Under the pieces are notes generated by a model. The model was not told the DNA's origin. It saw only the letters and a list, made by a program, of their open reading frames with translations, and ran no database searches. Positions 1 to 10,644 of a stretch of DNA of 64,000 bases are shown here, one piece after another. The stretch spans positions 99,972,278 to 100,036,277 of the forward strand of contig CP136069.1 in assembly GCA_032622095.1 (NCBI GenBank). Reading direction: 5' to 3'. Origin of the DNA: Siphonodentalium dalli (Eukaryota; Mollusca; Scaphopoda; Gadilida; Siphonodentaliidae). The position numbers and the translations under genes were made by a program. Numbering within the stretch: position 1 is the stretch's first letter; every line of letters begins with the position of its first letter.

Positions 1-2320
1 GAAAAAACGGCCGTATTATAGTATTGGTCTGTCCGGGCGTCCGTTAACCTGGTTTCCGGATGATAACTTTAGTTAGAGTGAACCAAATTTAATAAAATTT
101 GGTATGTGGGTTTATTAGCCGAAAAGTAAGTTCAAGTTTGAATTTGGGTTCTGCCCGCCAATTTTCACCGGAGTTATGCCCCTTATTTGACGTTTTTTGA
201 CTTAGAAAATCCTTGAAATTTGTTGTCCGGATGATAACTTTAGTATAGTTTATCGGAATGAATCCAAATTTGGTATATTACTTTCTCCCACCAAAACACA
301 GGTCAAGTTCGAACTTGGGTTCTGTCCGACCATTTTTGGCTGAGTTAGGCCAAAAAAAAAAACGTCTCTGTTTCCGGTACCCGGCCTGGCTGAGATTTTC
401 TTGCCGGCCTCAATTTTTTTTTTAATTTTCACGAAGTCCATAGTAACCTGTCTGTCTGAGTTAATGGCTATTGTTTTCCCAATACCAACAGCAGAACTAA
501 CCACCAATCGCATACACACCTGGCGCATGTGTAGGCCATGTGCGCGATTGCGCATTCTTGATAAAAATAAGACAACTAGGTCGGCCATGAACGCAGTGAA
601 TACCGTCGCGTAAATCAAACTCTACCCTGACGAGTCACTACGGAAATCCCCCCGTCTTTTGTGGGCTGTGTACACTACTGTGTATTTTAAAAAATACAAT
701 GTATTAATTATACCGTTAGCTCCCTTAACTTCCTTCGCCTAATTGGGGGCAAAACTTGCCTGAAAGACCATCTGTTCGCGACAAACTTAAACAGTGAAAA
801 GCATGTGCGTTTTTGGCGGGAAAATGACAGTCCGTATTACGTTATCAGTCCTGGAAATTAGCGTCACCAAAATCCGAAATACCCATCACCATTGACAAGA
901 CGAAATCGTCATCAAAGATTAAAATGCATTGGCATCCTTGAATATTCACATAAACCCGATTTTAACCCACTTTAAATAAACAACTTCTGTTATGAATGAC
1001 ACAACAACTGGGTCACTGTGTCACCAACCAATCGCATCAGTGGGTTACGTGAATAAACTCTGTAACTATTTACGACAGACTCTCTTTGATGTTTTCCGAC
1101 CAAGCAGCAGATACCACTGATAGAAACAAATCGCACTGTATGAAAGTATTAAACACACGTTTCTGATCATCTGATGTGCATACATGTACTGCATGTAAGG
1201 ATTATTTGATAACTTGCTGTTAATTACACTGAAAGTTGGCAGGTAATCAATTCTGCTATTTAAAACTTTCCGGGATTGAAACAAAATAAGTCGGAAATAG
1301 GTGACTTTAAACCACAATACTAGTTAGTGATTTGGTAATATGGACAAGTTGTCACTGAAAAATAATGATCATCTATGAAGAGAAATAAGAGGGGATGAAA
1401 ATACAATAGGTTTTTATTGAAATGGCAAGTATTTATTCCATAAAACGATCTCTGTCAACACCAACACCTGTAATATTGCGTCGGCAGTGATAAATAGAAT
1501 GGCATAAAATGTGTAACCTCAGGCCCAATATACACCAGAGATATTCAGGGGAAGATTGGAACAAAACATGTTTATTCCTGCATATCCAAGAAGTCAGTAA
1601 CATTGTTCTGGTCACATGTAATTTGTAAATAAAGGTATCAGATGCTACTGTTGCATTGTGGGCTGGTAGCTACATGGACTACATGAATGTAAGAGGAATA
1701 ACTCTAAACCCATGGCCATAGCCTAATACATTGAATTTTCACACTGGAGCACATACTAGAGCTAGAAAATATCTTTAACACCTAATACATGACATAATAG
1801 TCCAGCAAGCTGCATAATATATTACCAGTTAGCATAATATATTACCAGTTAGCATGTATAAAAGCATGCCAATTTTATAATACATGTTAAAAGGGTGTAC
1901 TACACTATTTTATCACTTTCAAATGGCCGGTTTAAAAAAAAAAAAAAGTGTAAAAAAAAAAAAAACCCTGCCTGCCTACCTGGAAAATTTTCCCCATGTT
2001 ATCGGAAACAGACATGTTTTTTTTTTTGGCCTTATGCCCCTTTTTCGACTCAGAAAATTCAGTTTTTCTAATGTTTTTTGGTTTCCGGATGATAACTTGA
2101 TTTTGGAATGTTTATACGCAAAACTCGTTTTTTTGTGGATTACATATATCGAAATACAGCTCAAGTCCGAATATCTTTTTAATCCGATAATTTTTGCGAG
2201 AGTTATGGCCCCTTTTTTGACGTAATTTGACCGAAAAGACAGCTCAAGTTCGAATTTGGGTTCCATCCGCCAATTTTCCCCAGAGAGGGCGTATTTTGCA
2301 CGCCCAGCGTAGCTCTTGTT
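1..2320 (+). mobile_element. F3 element copy 1, 5' end cut by window edge
   Basis: The window opens inside the right arm of the F3 5' hairpin (aaaaaacggccgtat, complete at 15076, 39524 and 44566). Units follow with the core GAACCAAATTTGGTATGTGGG, AAGTTCGAATTTGGGTTC and GAGTTATGCCCC. It ends with the F3 3' signature: AGGGCGTAT (complementary to the 5' tip ATACGCCCT), a hairpin GGGCGT...ACGCCC, and GCTCTTGTT at 2312-2320. A Harbinger-like element is nested at 348-2031. No protein gene is seen. Confidence 0.8.
348..2031. mobile_element. PIF/Harbinger-like non-autonomous element
   Basis: Terminal inverted repeats: the left end is GGCCAAAAAAAAAAACG then TCTCTGTTTCCGG; the right end, reverse-complemented, is GGCCAAAAAAAAAAAAC then ATGTCTGTTTCCG. 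TTA flanks both sides (345-347, 2032-2034). Related F3 units at 39904-39906 and 44959-44961 have a single TTA with no insert, giving the empty site. A 3-bp TTA/TWA duplication with GG-starting TIRs is typical of PIF/Harbinger. No transposase reading frame is visible in the 1.68 kb body. The bases from 620 to 1900 otherwise look unremarkable. Confidence 0.7.
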
Positions 2321-3585
2321 GTATCTAGATATACGTGACACCATGTCTGAAATCACAAACATTGAAGCATAAAGGTGCCAATGTAGGTAATTTTGGATGT
2401 GGATATGTCGTTCAGAATAGACCCGCGTGATGGTGATTAATTGCTGCATACATTTGTAATTTGTATCAACAATATGTGGGTTGTCTACAAGGTGCTTTGT
2501 TGCTATCTGTGAAACTCAAGTTATATATGTTTAGAATTATGTTTAGAATTTTAGATAACCAATGCAGTTTATATGAATAAAATTCAATATTGATTTCCCA
2601 TATAGCCGCCATTATGCGCGATAAAACATAGTGGTACATATATGAAACCTTAAAACAACCGGTATGTTACATTCTTGAATGGACGTCATTCTGTGCGGCC
2701 AGTAATCTGTGACAGAATTCCTAGAATTTTCTACTTTCAGTTCCTGTCTATCCACCAGGAAATCTAACATGTTTCCTAAAATTTTGTGTCTGCATTATGG
2801 AATTGTTTCACGCTGAAGCTGAAGGATCCAAATGCAGACAATTTTGACAAACATTGAAAGAAATTTGTGTAGGCAATTAATAGCATTTCCCTCTCTGAAC
2901 TACTGTCATGTAGGTGTTTGATCTGTTGTCGGTAAAAGATTGAACAGAAAACTACCATTGGACTACACAATTATACCTACATGAACAGTGAACCTGTTTC
3001 AGAGTGTGTCAAATCTTTTAAAAATAATGTAGACAAATGATTTCCATGGGGTTTGCGATAAGTTGATTGAATTTTCTTACTGACACTTATTGTGTTAAGT
3101 TCAACATGGCATAACTAGATAGAAATTACATGCAACTTATCACAAACCCTCAATGAGAGTGACTTGCCTACTTCATGAATTTCATCATTTAACACCATGC
3201 TGTTCAACAGAGGTTTATGGAAAGTAACAAAGTATCCAAGTGACTGAACAATAACCACCTGATACGATTCAAGATTCTATTTGATGTTGATATCAAGGAA
3301 GGAGAATTGATATCGAGATTCGATTCGATACTAAAGCCTTGATTCGCAGATCCTTATATTCAAATTTTTTTTCTGCATTTTCCGATCTAGAAATATATAT
3401 ATTTTTTTGTCCTTCCGAGCAGATTCTCCATTACGGTTGATGAATCTCATTTTCACTTAGATTGCCGACTGAGCTCTCAAACTAATAAACTAGTGTGGAA
3501 TATTAAACGATTAGATAGTTATTTGCTTTGTTGGAATTGTAATCTGTTTACCGTCTTTCATTAATTAATATTTGTTTTGTCCTAG
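2321..3585. other. Intron sequence upstream of exon A
   Basis: AT-rich sequence with no recognised repeat family or coding signal apart from the exon A acceptor at its end. I looked for N-terminal PRRC2 exons and found none. Confidence 0.5.
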
Positions 3586-3659
3586 ATGTATGGCGGAGGA
3601 TTTCCACCGGGCTATTATCCAGGCATACCAAGACCCCCGTATCCCTATGATCATGCAAG
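3586..3659 (+). CDS. Prrc2: PRRC2 exon A (Gly/Tyr/Pro-rich)
   Basis: The acceptor is a T-rich tract ending cctag (AG at 3584-3585) and the donor is AAG|gtgggt. The exon starts in phase 0 and encodes MYGGGFPPGYYPGIPRPP followed by YPYDHA, then two bases (ag) that complete an Arg codon with exon B. Vertebrate PRRC2 has a comparable YRAMMPPYM...YPR...PP stretch just before its conserved acidic block, so the composition and position fit. The first codon is ATG, but a good acceptor lies directly upstream and PRRC2 proteins have a long N-terminus. I therefore read this as an internal exon, not the translation start. The upstream exon is not visible in bases 1-3585. Confidence 0.8.
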
Positions 3660-3959
3660 GTGGGTACAATCTAATGATGAACCGATATTGGGGAAACCAC
3701 CATCGGCCGATACCCGATTGATAAAATTTATTTTCTGCTGATGCTGATTAACTCCTATATATTTTGGAACGTCTCTCTGTCTGTATGTTTGTTATTTGTA
3801 GACTCGAAAAATGCTCACATTTGGTATGTAGGCCTACTCTGATCCCAGGAACAAATATGGGCAGGTCCAATTTCATGTGCAACCATATCCTTGACCTTGA
3901 TCTCGCTCATGTTTCTGGACCTCGACCAATCCGACTCAAATTGGGGATGTATCCTTCTT

Positions 3960-4530
3960 TGATCCCGGGAACAATATGGGCAGGTCCTTAGGCACACTCT
4001 ACAGGTCCTTAGGCACACTCTACAGGTCACATCTCTCATTCAATCGTCGGCAAACTTCATATGAATCTTCGGGGTGACCTCTAGATTGGAGCCTCCTATT
4101 TTGACCGAAATTCATCAAAAATAGCTTGGATTTCAAATTTGATTCCATTGGCATACCCTGCAGCCCGCATCTGACATCCAATGGTCGCCAAACTTCATAT
4201 GGATCTTCGGGGTGACCTAGATGGGAGCCTCCTATTTTGACCAAAATTTGTTAAATAACATTGCGCTGGCAGCCATTTTGGATTTTACTGTTTGCGTGAC
4301 AAAATCCTTTGGCACACCCTACATGGACCAATTTCCTAATCCGATCATCACTAAACATCTTAAGGAATTTCTGGGTGACTCTAGATGTGAGCCTCCTATT
4401 TTGACCATAATTTGTTAAAAAACATGGTAGCCAGCACTCCTCGTCCGTCCGTTAAGAATCATCTTCTCCTCCAGAACCGTAAGACGGAATGGGTTCATAT
4501 TTGGTGTGGATGTTCCCTAGGTGAATATGT
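3960..4530 (+). repeat. Diverged tandem units and F4 fragment in intron A
   Basis: Three copies of GGTGACCTCTAGAT-like sequence followed by GAGCCTCCTATTTTGACC occur at about 4073, 4211 and 4373, 140-165 bp apart. A duplicated AGGTCCTTAGGCACACTCTAC lies at 3985-4025. A related unit lies at about 23100-23200. Bases 4424-4530 resemble the inside of F4 (CATATTTGGTGTGGATG, TTCCCTAGGTGA) without its hairpin. Confidence 0.55.
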
Positions 4531-4679
4531 TGTTACAAATTACTGTGCCGATATTAAAATCATATCAATATATATATCATTCTAGGTAGTCCCTATTGTA
4601 CAGGTAGTACAATGTCATAGTTTGTCATTCTTTATATCGGCTTAAATTAGTTCATGTCCTTCAAAAAGTTCTCCATACA

Positions 4680-4810
4680 GGGCAATTCCATATTGGAGAG
4701 AAACAAATGCAAAAATTCTAAAAGAATTGTACTTTTTTTCTGACATTGTCCCTTTTGAAGACATATAAAAGGATAGAAAAATGTGCATTTTGTTATCTCC
4801 AAAACCATTT
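4680..4810 (+). repeat. Dispersed repeat, partner of 21334-21470
   Basis: GGCAATTCCATATTGGAGAG, then TTTTTTTCTGACATTGTCCC, TTTTGAAGACAT and AAAAGGATAGAAAAATG are shared in the same order with 21334-21470. No termini could be defined. Bases 4811-5437 beyond it hold no recognised feature. Confidence 0.5.
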
Positions 4811-5437
4811 TACACACTTTTACACATCCTTGAACATTGGGTATGTAATTCTAGAAAAAACTTATTTTTTGTATACTTTTCAAGATTGTTGATGAAATCA
4901 TATCAAACACTATCAAATTAATTGCATGTCTCATTATGAAGCGCAGGCAATCACAAGTCAAATAATACCATTTTGGAGAGGTGGCTCCCCTCATTCAGGG
5001 TAAAATATTCCAATTACTTCTCACCTTGTTGATTGACAAGTTAAAATGTTATGAAATAAATGGATATAAAATTTATTTGATATAAAACGGAATATTGTCT
5101 TTCATTAGGCCAAAACAAAATGGGTTTTGTTTCACGGGCACCGGCGCGTCGACTTTTAACCCCCGCGTCAGTGCTTTTTATTGGTATTTTGACCCCAGAA
5201 AATATAAAATAGACCTAATTCCAAGAAATACCACGAAAATAGGTAACAGCAAATACAACTCGCGATTTTACATCAAGTAAGCTTTAATATTCTGTCTTGT
5301 TTATTACCTATGTAAAGGTGTCATTCAACTGGATTCAGAGTGTAAGTATTCCACAAACAAATCCGGGGAACTTGCCAGAAAAGGAGAGTTTATTTATATG
5401 CAAAAAAGTATTCATTTTGGATCGATCGATTGGTTTT

Positions 5438-6297
5438 TATGTTTACCCATACCATAGTATGGTAAACATAGTGTCGTCCGGATTGACCACTCGTCGTTCG
5501 TCCGTCTGTCTGTACGTCTGTCCATAGACACTTTACGAGTAATGCGATGACTCAAACATTTTCTATACGTTCCGAACCAAATTTTGTATATGGGTTTCTC
5601 AGCCGAAAATGCGAACTCATTCTAGGTAATGGTCAGGTAAAGTAAGTTCGTCCGTCTGTCCATAGACACTTAACGAGTAATGCGATAACTCAAACATTTT
5701 CTATCCGTTCCGAACCAAATTTTGTAAATGGGTTTCTCATCGGAAAATACAGATAGAGTTCGAATTTGGGTTTGATCCGAGTTTTTGTTACAGAGTTATT
5801 ATGGCCCTTTTACGACTTAGAATTAACGCATTTTGCCATAACTCAAACATTTTTTATCTGATTGGAACCAAATTTGGTATGTGAGTTTCAACATACAGAT
5901 CGACTTCGAATATGGGTTTGATCCGATTTATTTTAAAGGAGTTATGCAGTCTTAACGTACACTGCCATATAATTGCCTCAGATCTGTGGAGAAACACAGT
6001 GCAAGGCCATTAAAATTATTCCTTCCACAACACTGGGCATATACGCTATACTGTATGACACTTTTTCGAGAAAAAAATTTGAAGAAATTGTTTGTTATTT
6101 TATTTAAATTTATTTTTAACTTTTATAATAATAATAATAAACAAAAATGTCATTGAGTCTTTCATTTGTTTTCATTTAGATATTGATGATTATGATACAA
6201 GTTGATTAAAAGGTTCCCAATGTGTCCCTTTAAATATTTAGTAATGAACCCATAAATTAATAGTGTTAAGGTGCCATTACATGACTGAGCCGTTTTT
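5438..6297 (+). mobile_element. F2 element copy 1 (5' part)
   Basis: Starts in a T-run with TATGTTTACCCATACC, forming a hairpin with the following GTATGGTAAACATAG. A TCCG/TCTG tract follows, then units containing GTAATGCGATAACTCAAAC, GAACCAAATTTTGTATATG and GAGTTCGAATTTGGGTTTGA. The tail holds ATAATAATAATAA and ATATTGATGATTATGAT, shared with copies at about 21960, 31980, 51670 and 53340. It is broken by the F4 element at 6298; the 3' end is not identified. Confidence 0.75.
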
Positions 6298-9200
6298 AGC
6301 TCACCTGAGACGAAGTCTCCGGTGGAGCTATAGTCATCACTCCTCATCTGTTGTCCGTCCGTCTGTCCGTCCGTCAACTTTTTTAAAAACATCTTCTCCT
6401 CTGAAACCATTATACCGAATTGGTTCATATTTGGTGTGGATGTTCCCTAGGTGACTCTCATTCAGATTTGTTCAAATGAGGTCACTGGGTCAAATAGTTG
6501 CGAAACAAGGGCCATAACTCTATTCCTCCATAGTAATTCTTACAACAACTTCTTGTCCATAACCATTGTTCCGATTTAGCTAATATTTGGTATGGAGGGT
6601 CATTGGGTGACTGGTGTTCAGATTTGTTCAAATGAGGTCACCCGGTCAATTAGTTGAGAAACCAGGGCCATAACTCATAGTAATTCTTGCAATGACTTCT
6701 TCTAAAAAAAATATTGGGCCGATTTAGCTTATATTTTGTACTGAGGCACCTTGGGTGACTGGGAATCAGATTTGTTCAAATTGGGTCACTGTGTCAAATA
6801 GTTGCGAAACCAGGGCCATAACTATATTCCTCCTTGGTAATTCTTATAACGACTTCTTGTCTAGAACCATTATGCCGATTTAGTTTATATTTGGTATGGG
6901 GGGTCATTGAATGACTGGGGTTCAGATTTGTTCACATGGGGTCACTGGGTCAAATAGGGGTGGAGCCAGGGCCATAATTCCAAAAAAAATAATAAAAAAT
7001 TCAGGAACTCCTGGATCGATTTAACATAAAAAAAAAAAATTATCACCTCCCCCCCCCCCCCCCACATAACCCAGAACCCCACCCTGCCCCCAACCAACAG
7101 CATTCCACCCTATCTCATCTCCTAACTCACAGGATCTCTCCCACCAGCAGATTCAGTCAATTGTATTAGCTACAGACAGAGAGGGAGGTAATATAAATAC
7201 ACACAGTCATCAATTGAGATGTTTATCAGGCTGACATGTGTGAACTAATGCTTAGCTAGCACTCATGCCAATGTGTGTTATTAAAATAAAATCAAAACAA
7301 ATTATTGTTCTCTAACCTGAATTTAGTGTGTCTGGCATTTGCAGAATGAGGTTCCCAGAGGGTGAATTTAGTTATGCTACCCTGCACAGCAGTCTAGCAT
7401 CACCATTCTGCTTAGGCCTCATCTTCTGGGAAGTATATATGCACTTAAATTGACATTTTTACTTTTTCCCTTCTGTTTAGTTTCTATATCCCCTAATTTG
7501 TGAATATAAAATGCATAATTGAGGTGCCCAATGGGTGCACATCACCAACTTTAACTGGTGAACTTAAATCTAATGCTATGTCTCCCATAGCAGTTGAGGC
7601 CTACACAGAATGAGGTTCCCAGAGGGTGAATTTGGTGATGCTAGCCCGCATTGTAGGATTGTGTCATTAAATTCACCCTTTGGGGATCTCATTCTGCAAA
7701 TGTCAGGCTTGGCTTTTCGAATATTATGTTCTTAACCACCAGTATCCAGTTGAACTCATTATACCTGATTTTGCAAAGAAAACTTGGGGGGCATATTGCA
7801 TTGAATTTGTCAGTCTCTATGTCAGACTGTTTTCCCATCCATCCATCTGTCATTATGTCTCTATCCGTCCATCAATTGTTTTCTTCTCCAGATACATATT
7901 AAAGACCAAATGGGTTTATATATTTAGGTGTGGATGTAAATCCTTGTTTTGATCACAGCTGTAGGAGTAACACAATACATTGGTATTGCTGGGCAAAATG
8001 TTTGTGCCATCATTAATTATATCCATGTCAATAGGTCTCCCAGACATTCTGGTAGCTGATAGTGGCTTTATGAATGGAATTTTATCCCATGTTTATCTCC
8101 GATACAAATTATCTGTTTGACAGAAAGTTTATTTTTACTATTAATATTAACCATTTCATGACCAGAGTTGTGCTGGTGAGAGCAATGAAGACCCTGTGCT
8201 TGTGCATTCTCTTATATATGCTCCCATGGGAAGCCTCCCATATAAAAGAGAATGCACTGGCTTTCAAGGTCATGGTAATTTTGTTGAGCCAATAGGCATT
8301 CAAATAAATCATGTATGTCATATTCTTGCAGGGATGTCGCCACTGTGTGGGGGGGGGGGGGGGGGGGGGGCGGTGATTTACAGATTTGTTCAATGAAATG
8401 TAATTTTTGAGCTCACATCTTCTCTAGACTGAATGGGTTCATATTTGGTGTGGATGTTCCCTAGGTGACTTACATTCAGATTTGTTTAAATGAGGTCACT
8501 CTATCAAATGGTTATGGAGGCAGGGCCATAACTCTTGCCCTCCACAGTAATTCTTAAAAACTACTTCTTCTGCGGTACCATCAGGTTGAATGGGTTCATA
8601 TTTGGTATGAACAGTCCTTGGTGACCCGGAGTTCAGATTTTTTTTCAAATGGGGTCTTTGGTTTTAAATGGGGTCACCTGGTCAACTAGGGGTCAAGCAA
8701 AGGACAGTTTTCCTCTTAATATGCTTCCTTCACACAGACCATCAGGTCTATTTTACTGATATTTAGTATGAAGGGTTCTTTGGTGTCTGGGATTCAAATT
8801 TATTCAGATGGGGTCACCAGATTAAATAGAGTGGGACCAGGGACATAACTGTTTGTCTCTATAGTAATACTTAAAAATGTCTTCTCAAGAGAGGTTGGAC
8901 TATTTAGCTTACATATAGTATGGAGGATCCTTTTGTGACTGAGATTCAGATTTGTTAACATGAAGTCAACCTGTTAAGAAATGACGGGGCTATGGGGACT
9001 TCACTTAAAACATCTACCTTGGAACTACCTGACAGATTAATCTGACATATATATGGTGTTTTCGGGTTCATGGATAATTGGGCTTCAAACATGTCTAAAT
9101 AAAAAGGTGCTTGTGAGATTGGTAATTTCGAACAATTGAGAAAGTTTGAGACGTCAGTTGTGAAATTCCAACCTAAGACTTGGGAATCTGGAGCCCGGTC

Positions 9201-9431
9201 AGGAGGGGATATGTTGAGCTGGAGGGGGGTGATCTGTAGTGTTCCATTGGTAATTTAAAGGTAGATATTCACTGATCGACATGAAGCCTCTCTAGCCACA
9301 TATCCTGTTTCTAAAGATCCACTTCTTTTAAAGTGATTATGAAAAGTTCTGACTGTTATGGTCTCAAGAGTCCCAGTCTTATCAGTATTTGCAGTCTGGT
9401 GAGCGACCCCACAGTCTTTGACTGTCTTGTT
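6298..9431 (+). mobile_element. F4 element copy 1
   Basis: Starts after TTTTT with AGCTCACCTGAGACGAAGTC, whose continuation TCCGGTGGAGCT closes an imperfect hairpin. A (TCCG)n tract follows, then units with CAGATTTGTTCAAATGAGG, TCACTGGGTCAAATAG and GGGCCATAACTC. The body includes C-rich tracts, a foldback element (7321-7707) and a 22-G run at 8349-8370. The 3' end is GGTGAGCG (complementary to the 5' CTCACC), then hairpin ACAGTC-TTT-GACTGT, then CTTGTT. There is no coding sequence. Confidence 0.7.
7321..7707. mobile_element. Foldback (long-TIR) element, copy 1
   Basis: Long inverted repeats: left TAGTGTGTCTGGCATTTGC then AGAATGAGGTTCCCAGAGGG; right CCCTTTGGGGATCTCATTC then TGCAAATGTCAG. Other copies lie at 24587-25015, 47751-48161 and 61733-62147, always inside F4-type sequence, so it may be a fixed part of the F4 body. 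Confidence 0.6.
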
Positions 9432-9569
9432 GCTTACAGCACGGATCCCCCATTAATGTCAAGTAGCAGTTAAATAACAGAATTCCTCCTGATATCTGAT
9501 AAAAAACAGGTGTAGTTCACAATATTGGAGTGTACTATATAGACTGCCACTGGTTAATAGAATGTTATT

Positions 9570-9970
9570 ATCCCCCGCCAAATTGAAAATTTGCAGGGGA
9601 TATAGGAATGGGTTCCATCCGTCTGTCCGTCCGTCCCGAATTTGTAAGTCATAACTTGAACGAGTGTCAATGGATTTTTAAAGATTTGTGGTATATGAGT
9701 TCACCTGGCCATTACCTAGAATGAGTTCGCAAGCCAGATCCGGCCGGATATTTTTACCGGAGTTATTGGACTTTGTTTATTATTTTTGTTGAATTTACCA
9801 AATAGCAAATAGACGACTTCACAGGGCTCATTTCCACAAATGTCAACGGATTTCAAAGATTTTTGGTATATGAGTTCACCAGTATCTAGAACGAGTTCGC
9901 AAACCAGGTCCGGCCGGATATTTTCAGCAGAGTTATTGGACTTTGTTTATTGGTATATTTATTCCCATGA
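9570..9970 (+). mobile_element. F7 element (5' part only)
   Basis: Starts ATCCCCCGCCAAATTGAAA with arm AATTTGCAGGGGAT closing a hairpin, then TCCGTCTGTCCGTCCGTCCC. Two units follow (GGTATATGAGTTCACC, AGTTCGCAAACCAGGTCCGG, AGAGTTATTGGACTTTG) at about 9690 and 9870. The 3' end is missing, because a hAT-type terminus begins at 9972. It is the only copy in the window. Confidence 0.6.
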
Positions 9971-9971
9971 C

Positions 9972-10640
9972 TAGTGATGTAACGATACGGGGGTTATCGG
10001 TGATAGCCGATATTTTCAGCAGAATTATCGGCCGAAACGATACAGATACCGATAAGTCTTGTACGTGAACAAAACTCCATATCAATTTGTCTTTTAAATT
10101 GCAAAGTATTGTCGACAAAGAACCGATAACCTGGTCGCAAAAAAAAGTTTAGTTTATGTTCCCCAAAAACCCTGGCAAAACGATTTAATATTTCATTGCA
10201 TTCAAAAGATTTCTTCAATATTTGTTTGATTCCGTTACTGTGCCTTACGGAATCAGTCCATAATCCATTTGAGTCAATAATCAAATTCACTCAATGTCAA
10301 TTTGCCAAACTCAATCTTTTTCAGAAGTTGAACTCGCATTTAATAACACCTGCAATGTCCCGCATAAATGATTTTCTCTGCCCATGACGGCAGATACAAA
10401 TCCCGCCCATATAGCACTCTTGATTTGTTCAGATGGTTCAATCAAACAAGTTAGTCACCTCCTCCATCTTCAGTAATCGTATATCAGAACGTCAATCAAT
10501 TTGAATCAAGGGCACTTTAAACACACGCACTTAAATGTTGTTAACACATGTTTCTATATAACGAGGAATAGTGAGTAACGACTGCGGCGACTTTAATGCA
10601 AACTGGTCAAATGTGACTCGTCTATTTATAAACACTGTGA
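9972..10640. mobile_element. hAT-like element, one end only
   Basis: TAGTGATGTAACGATACGGG fits the hAT terminal consensus YARNG, and the subterminal region holds repeated CGATA/TATCGG motifs as in the hAT copies at 15328 and 17169. No matching right TIR was found before the F2 element at 10645. Near its end, TCGTCTATTTATAAACACTG is the reverse complement of 46050-46069, which lies inside another hAT element. Confidence 0.4.
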
Positions 10641-10644
10641 TTTT

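Noticed and set aside
3586-3660. Exon A as the first coding exon, because it starts with ATG
   Set aside because: A good 3' splice site directly precedes the ATG, and PRRC2 proteins have a long conserved N-terminus before this region.
8109-8396. Pro-run and Gly-run frames
   Set aside because: They are produced by the 22-G homopolymer inside F4.
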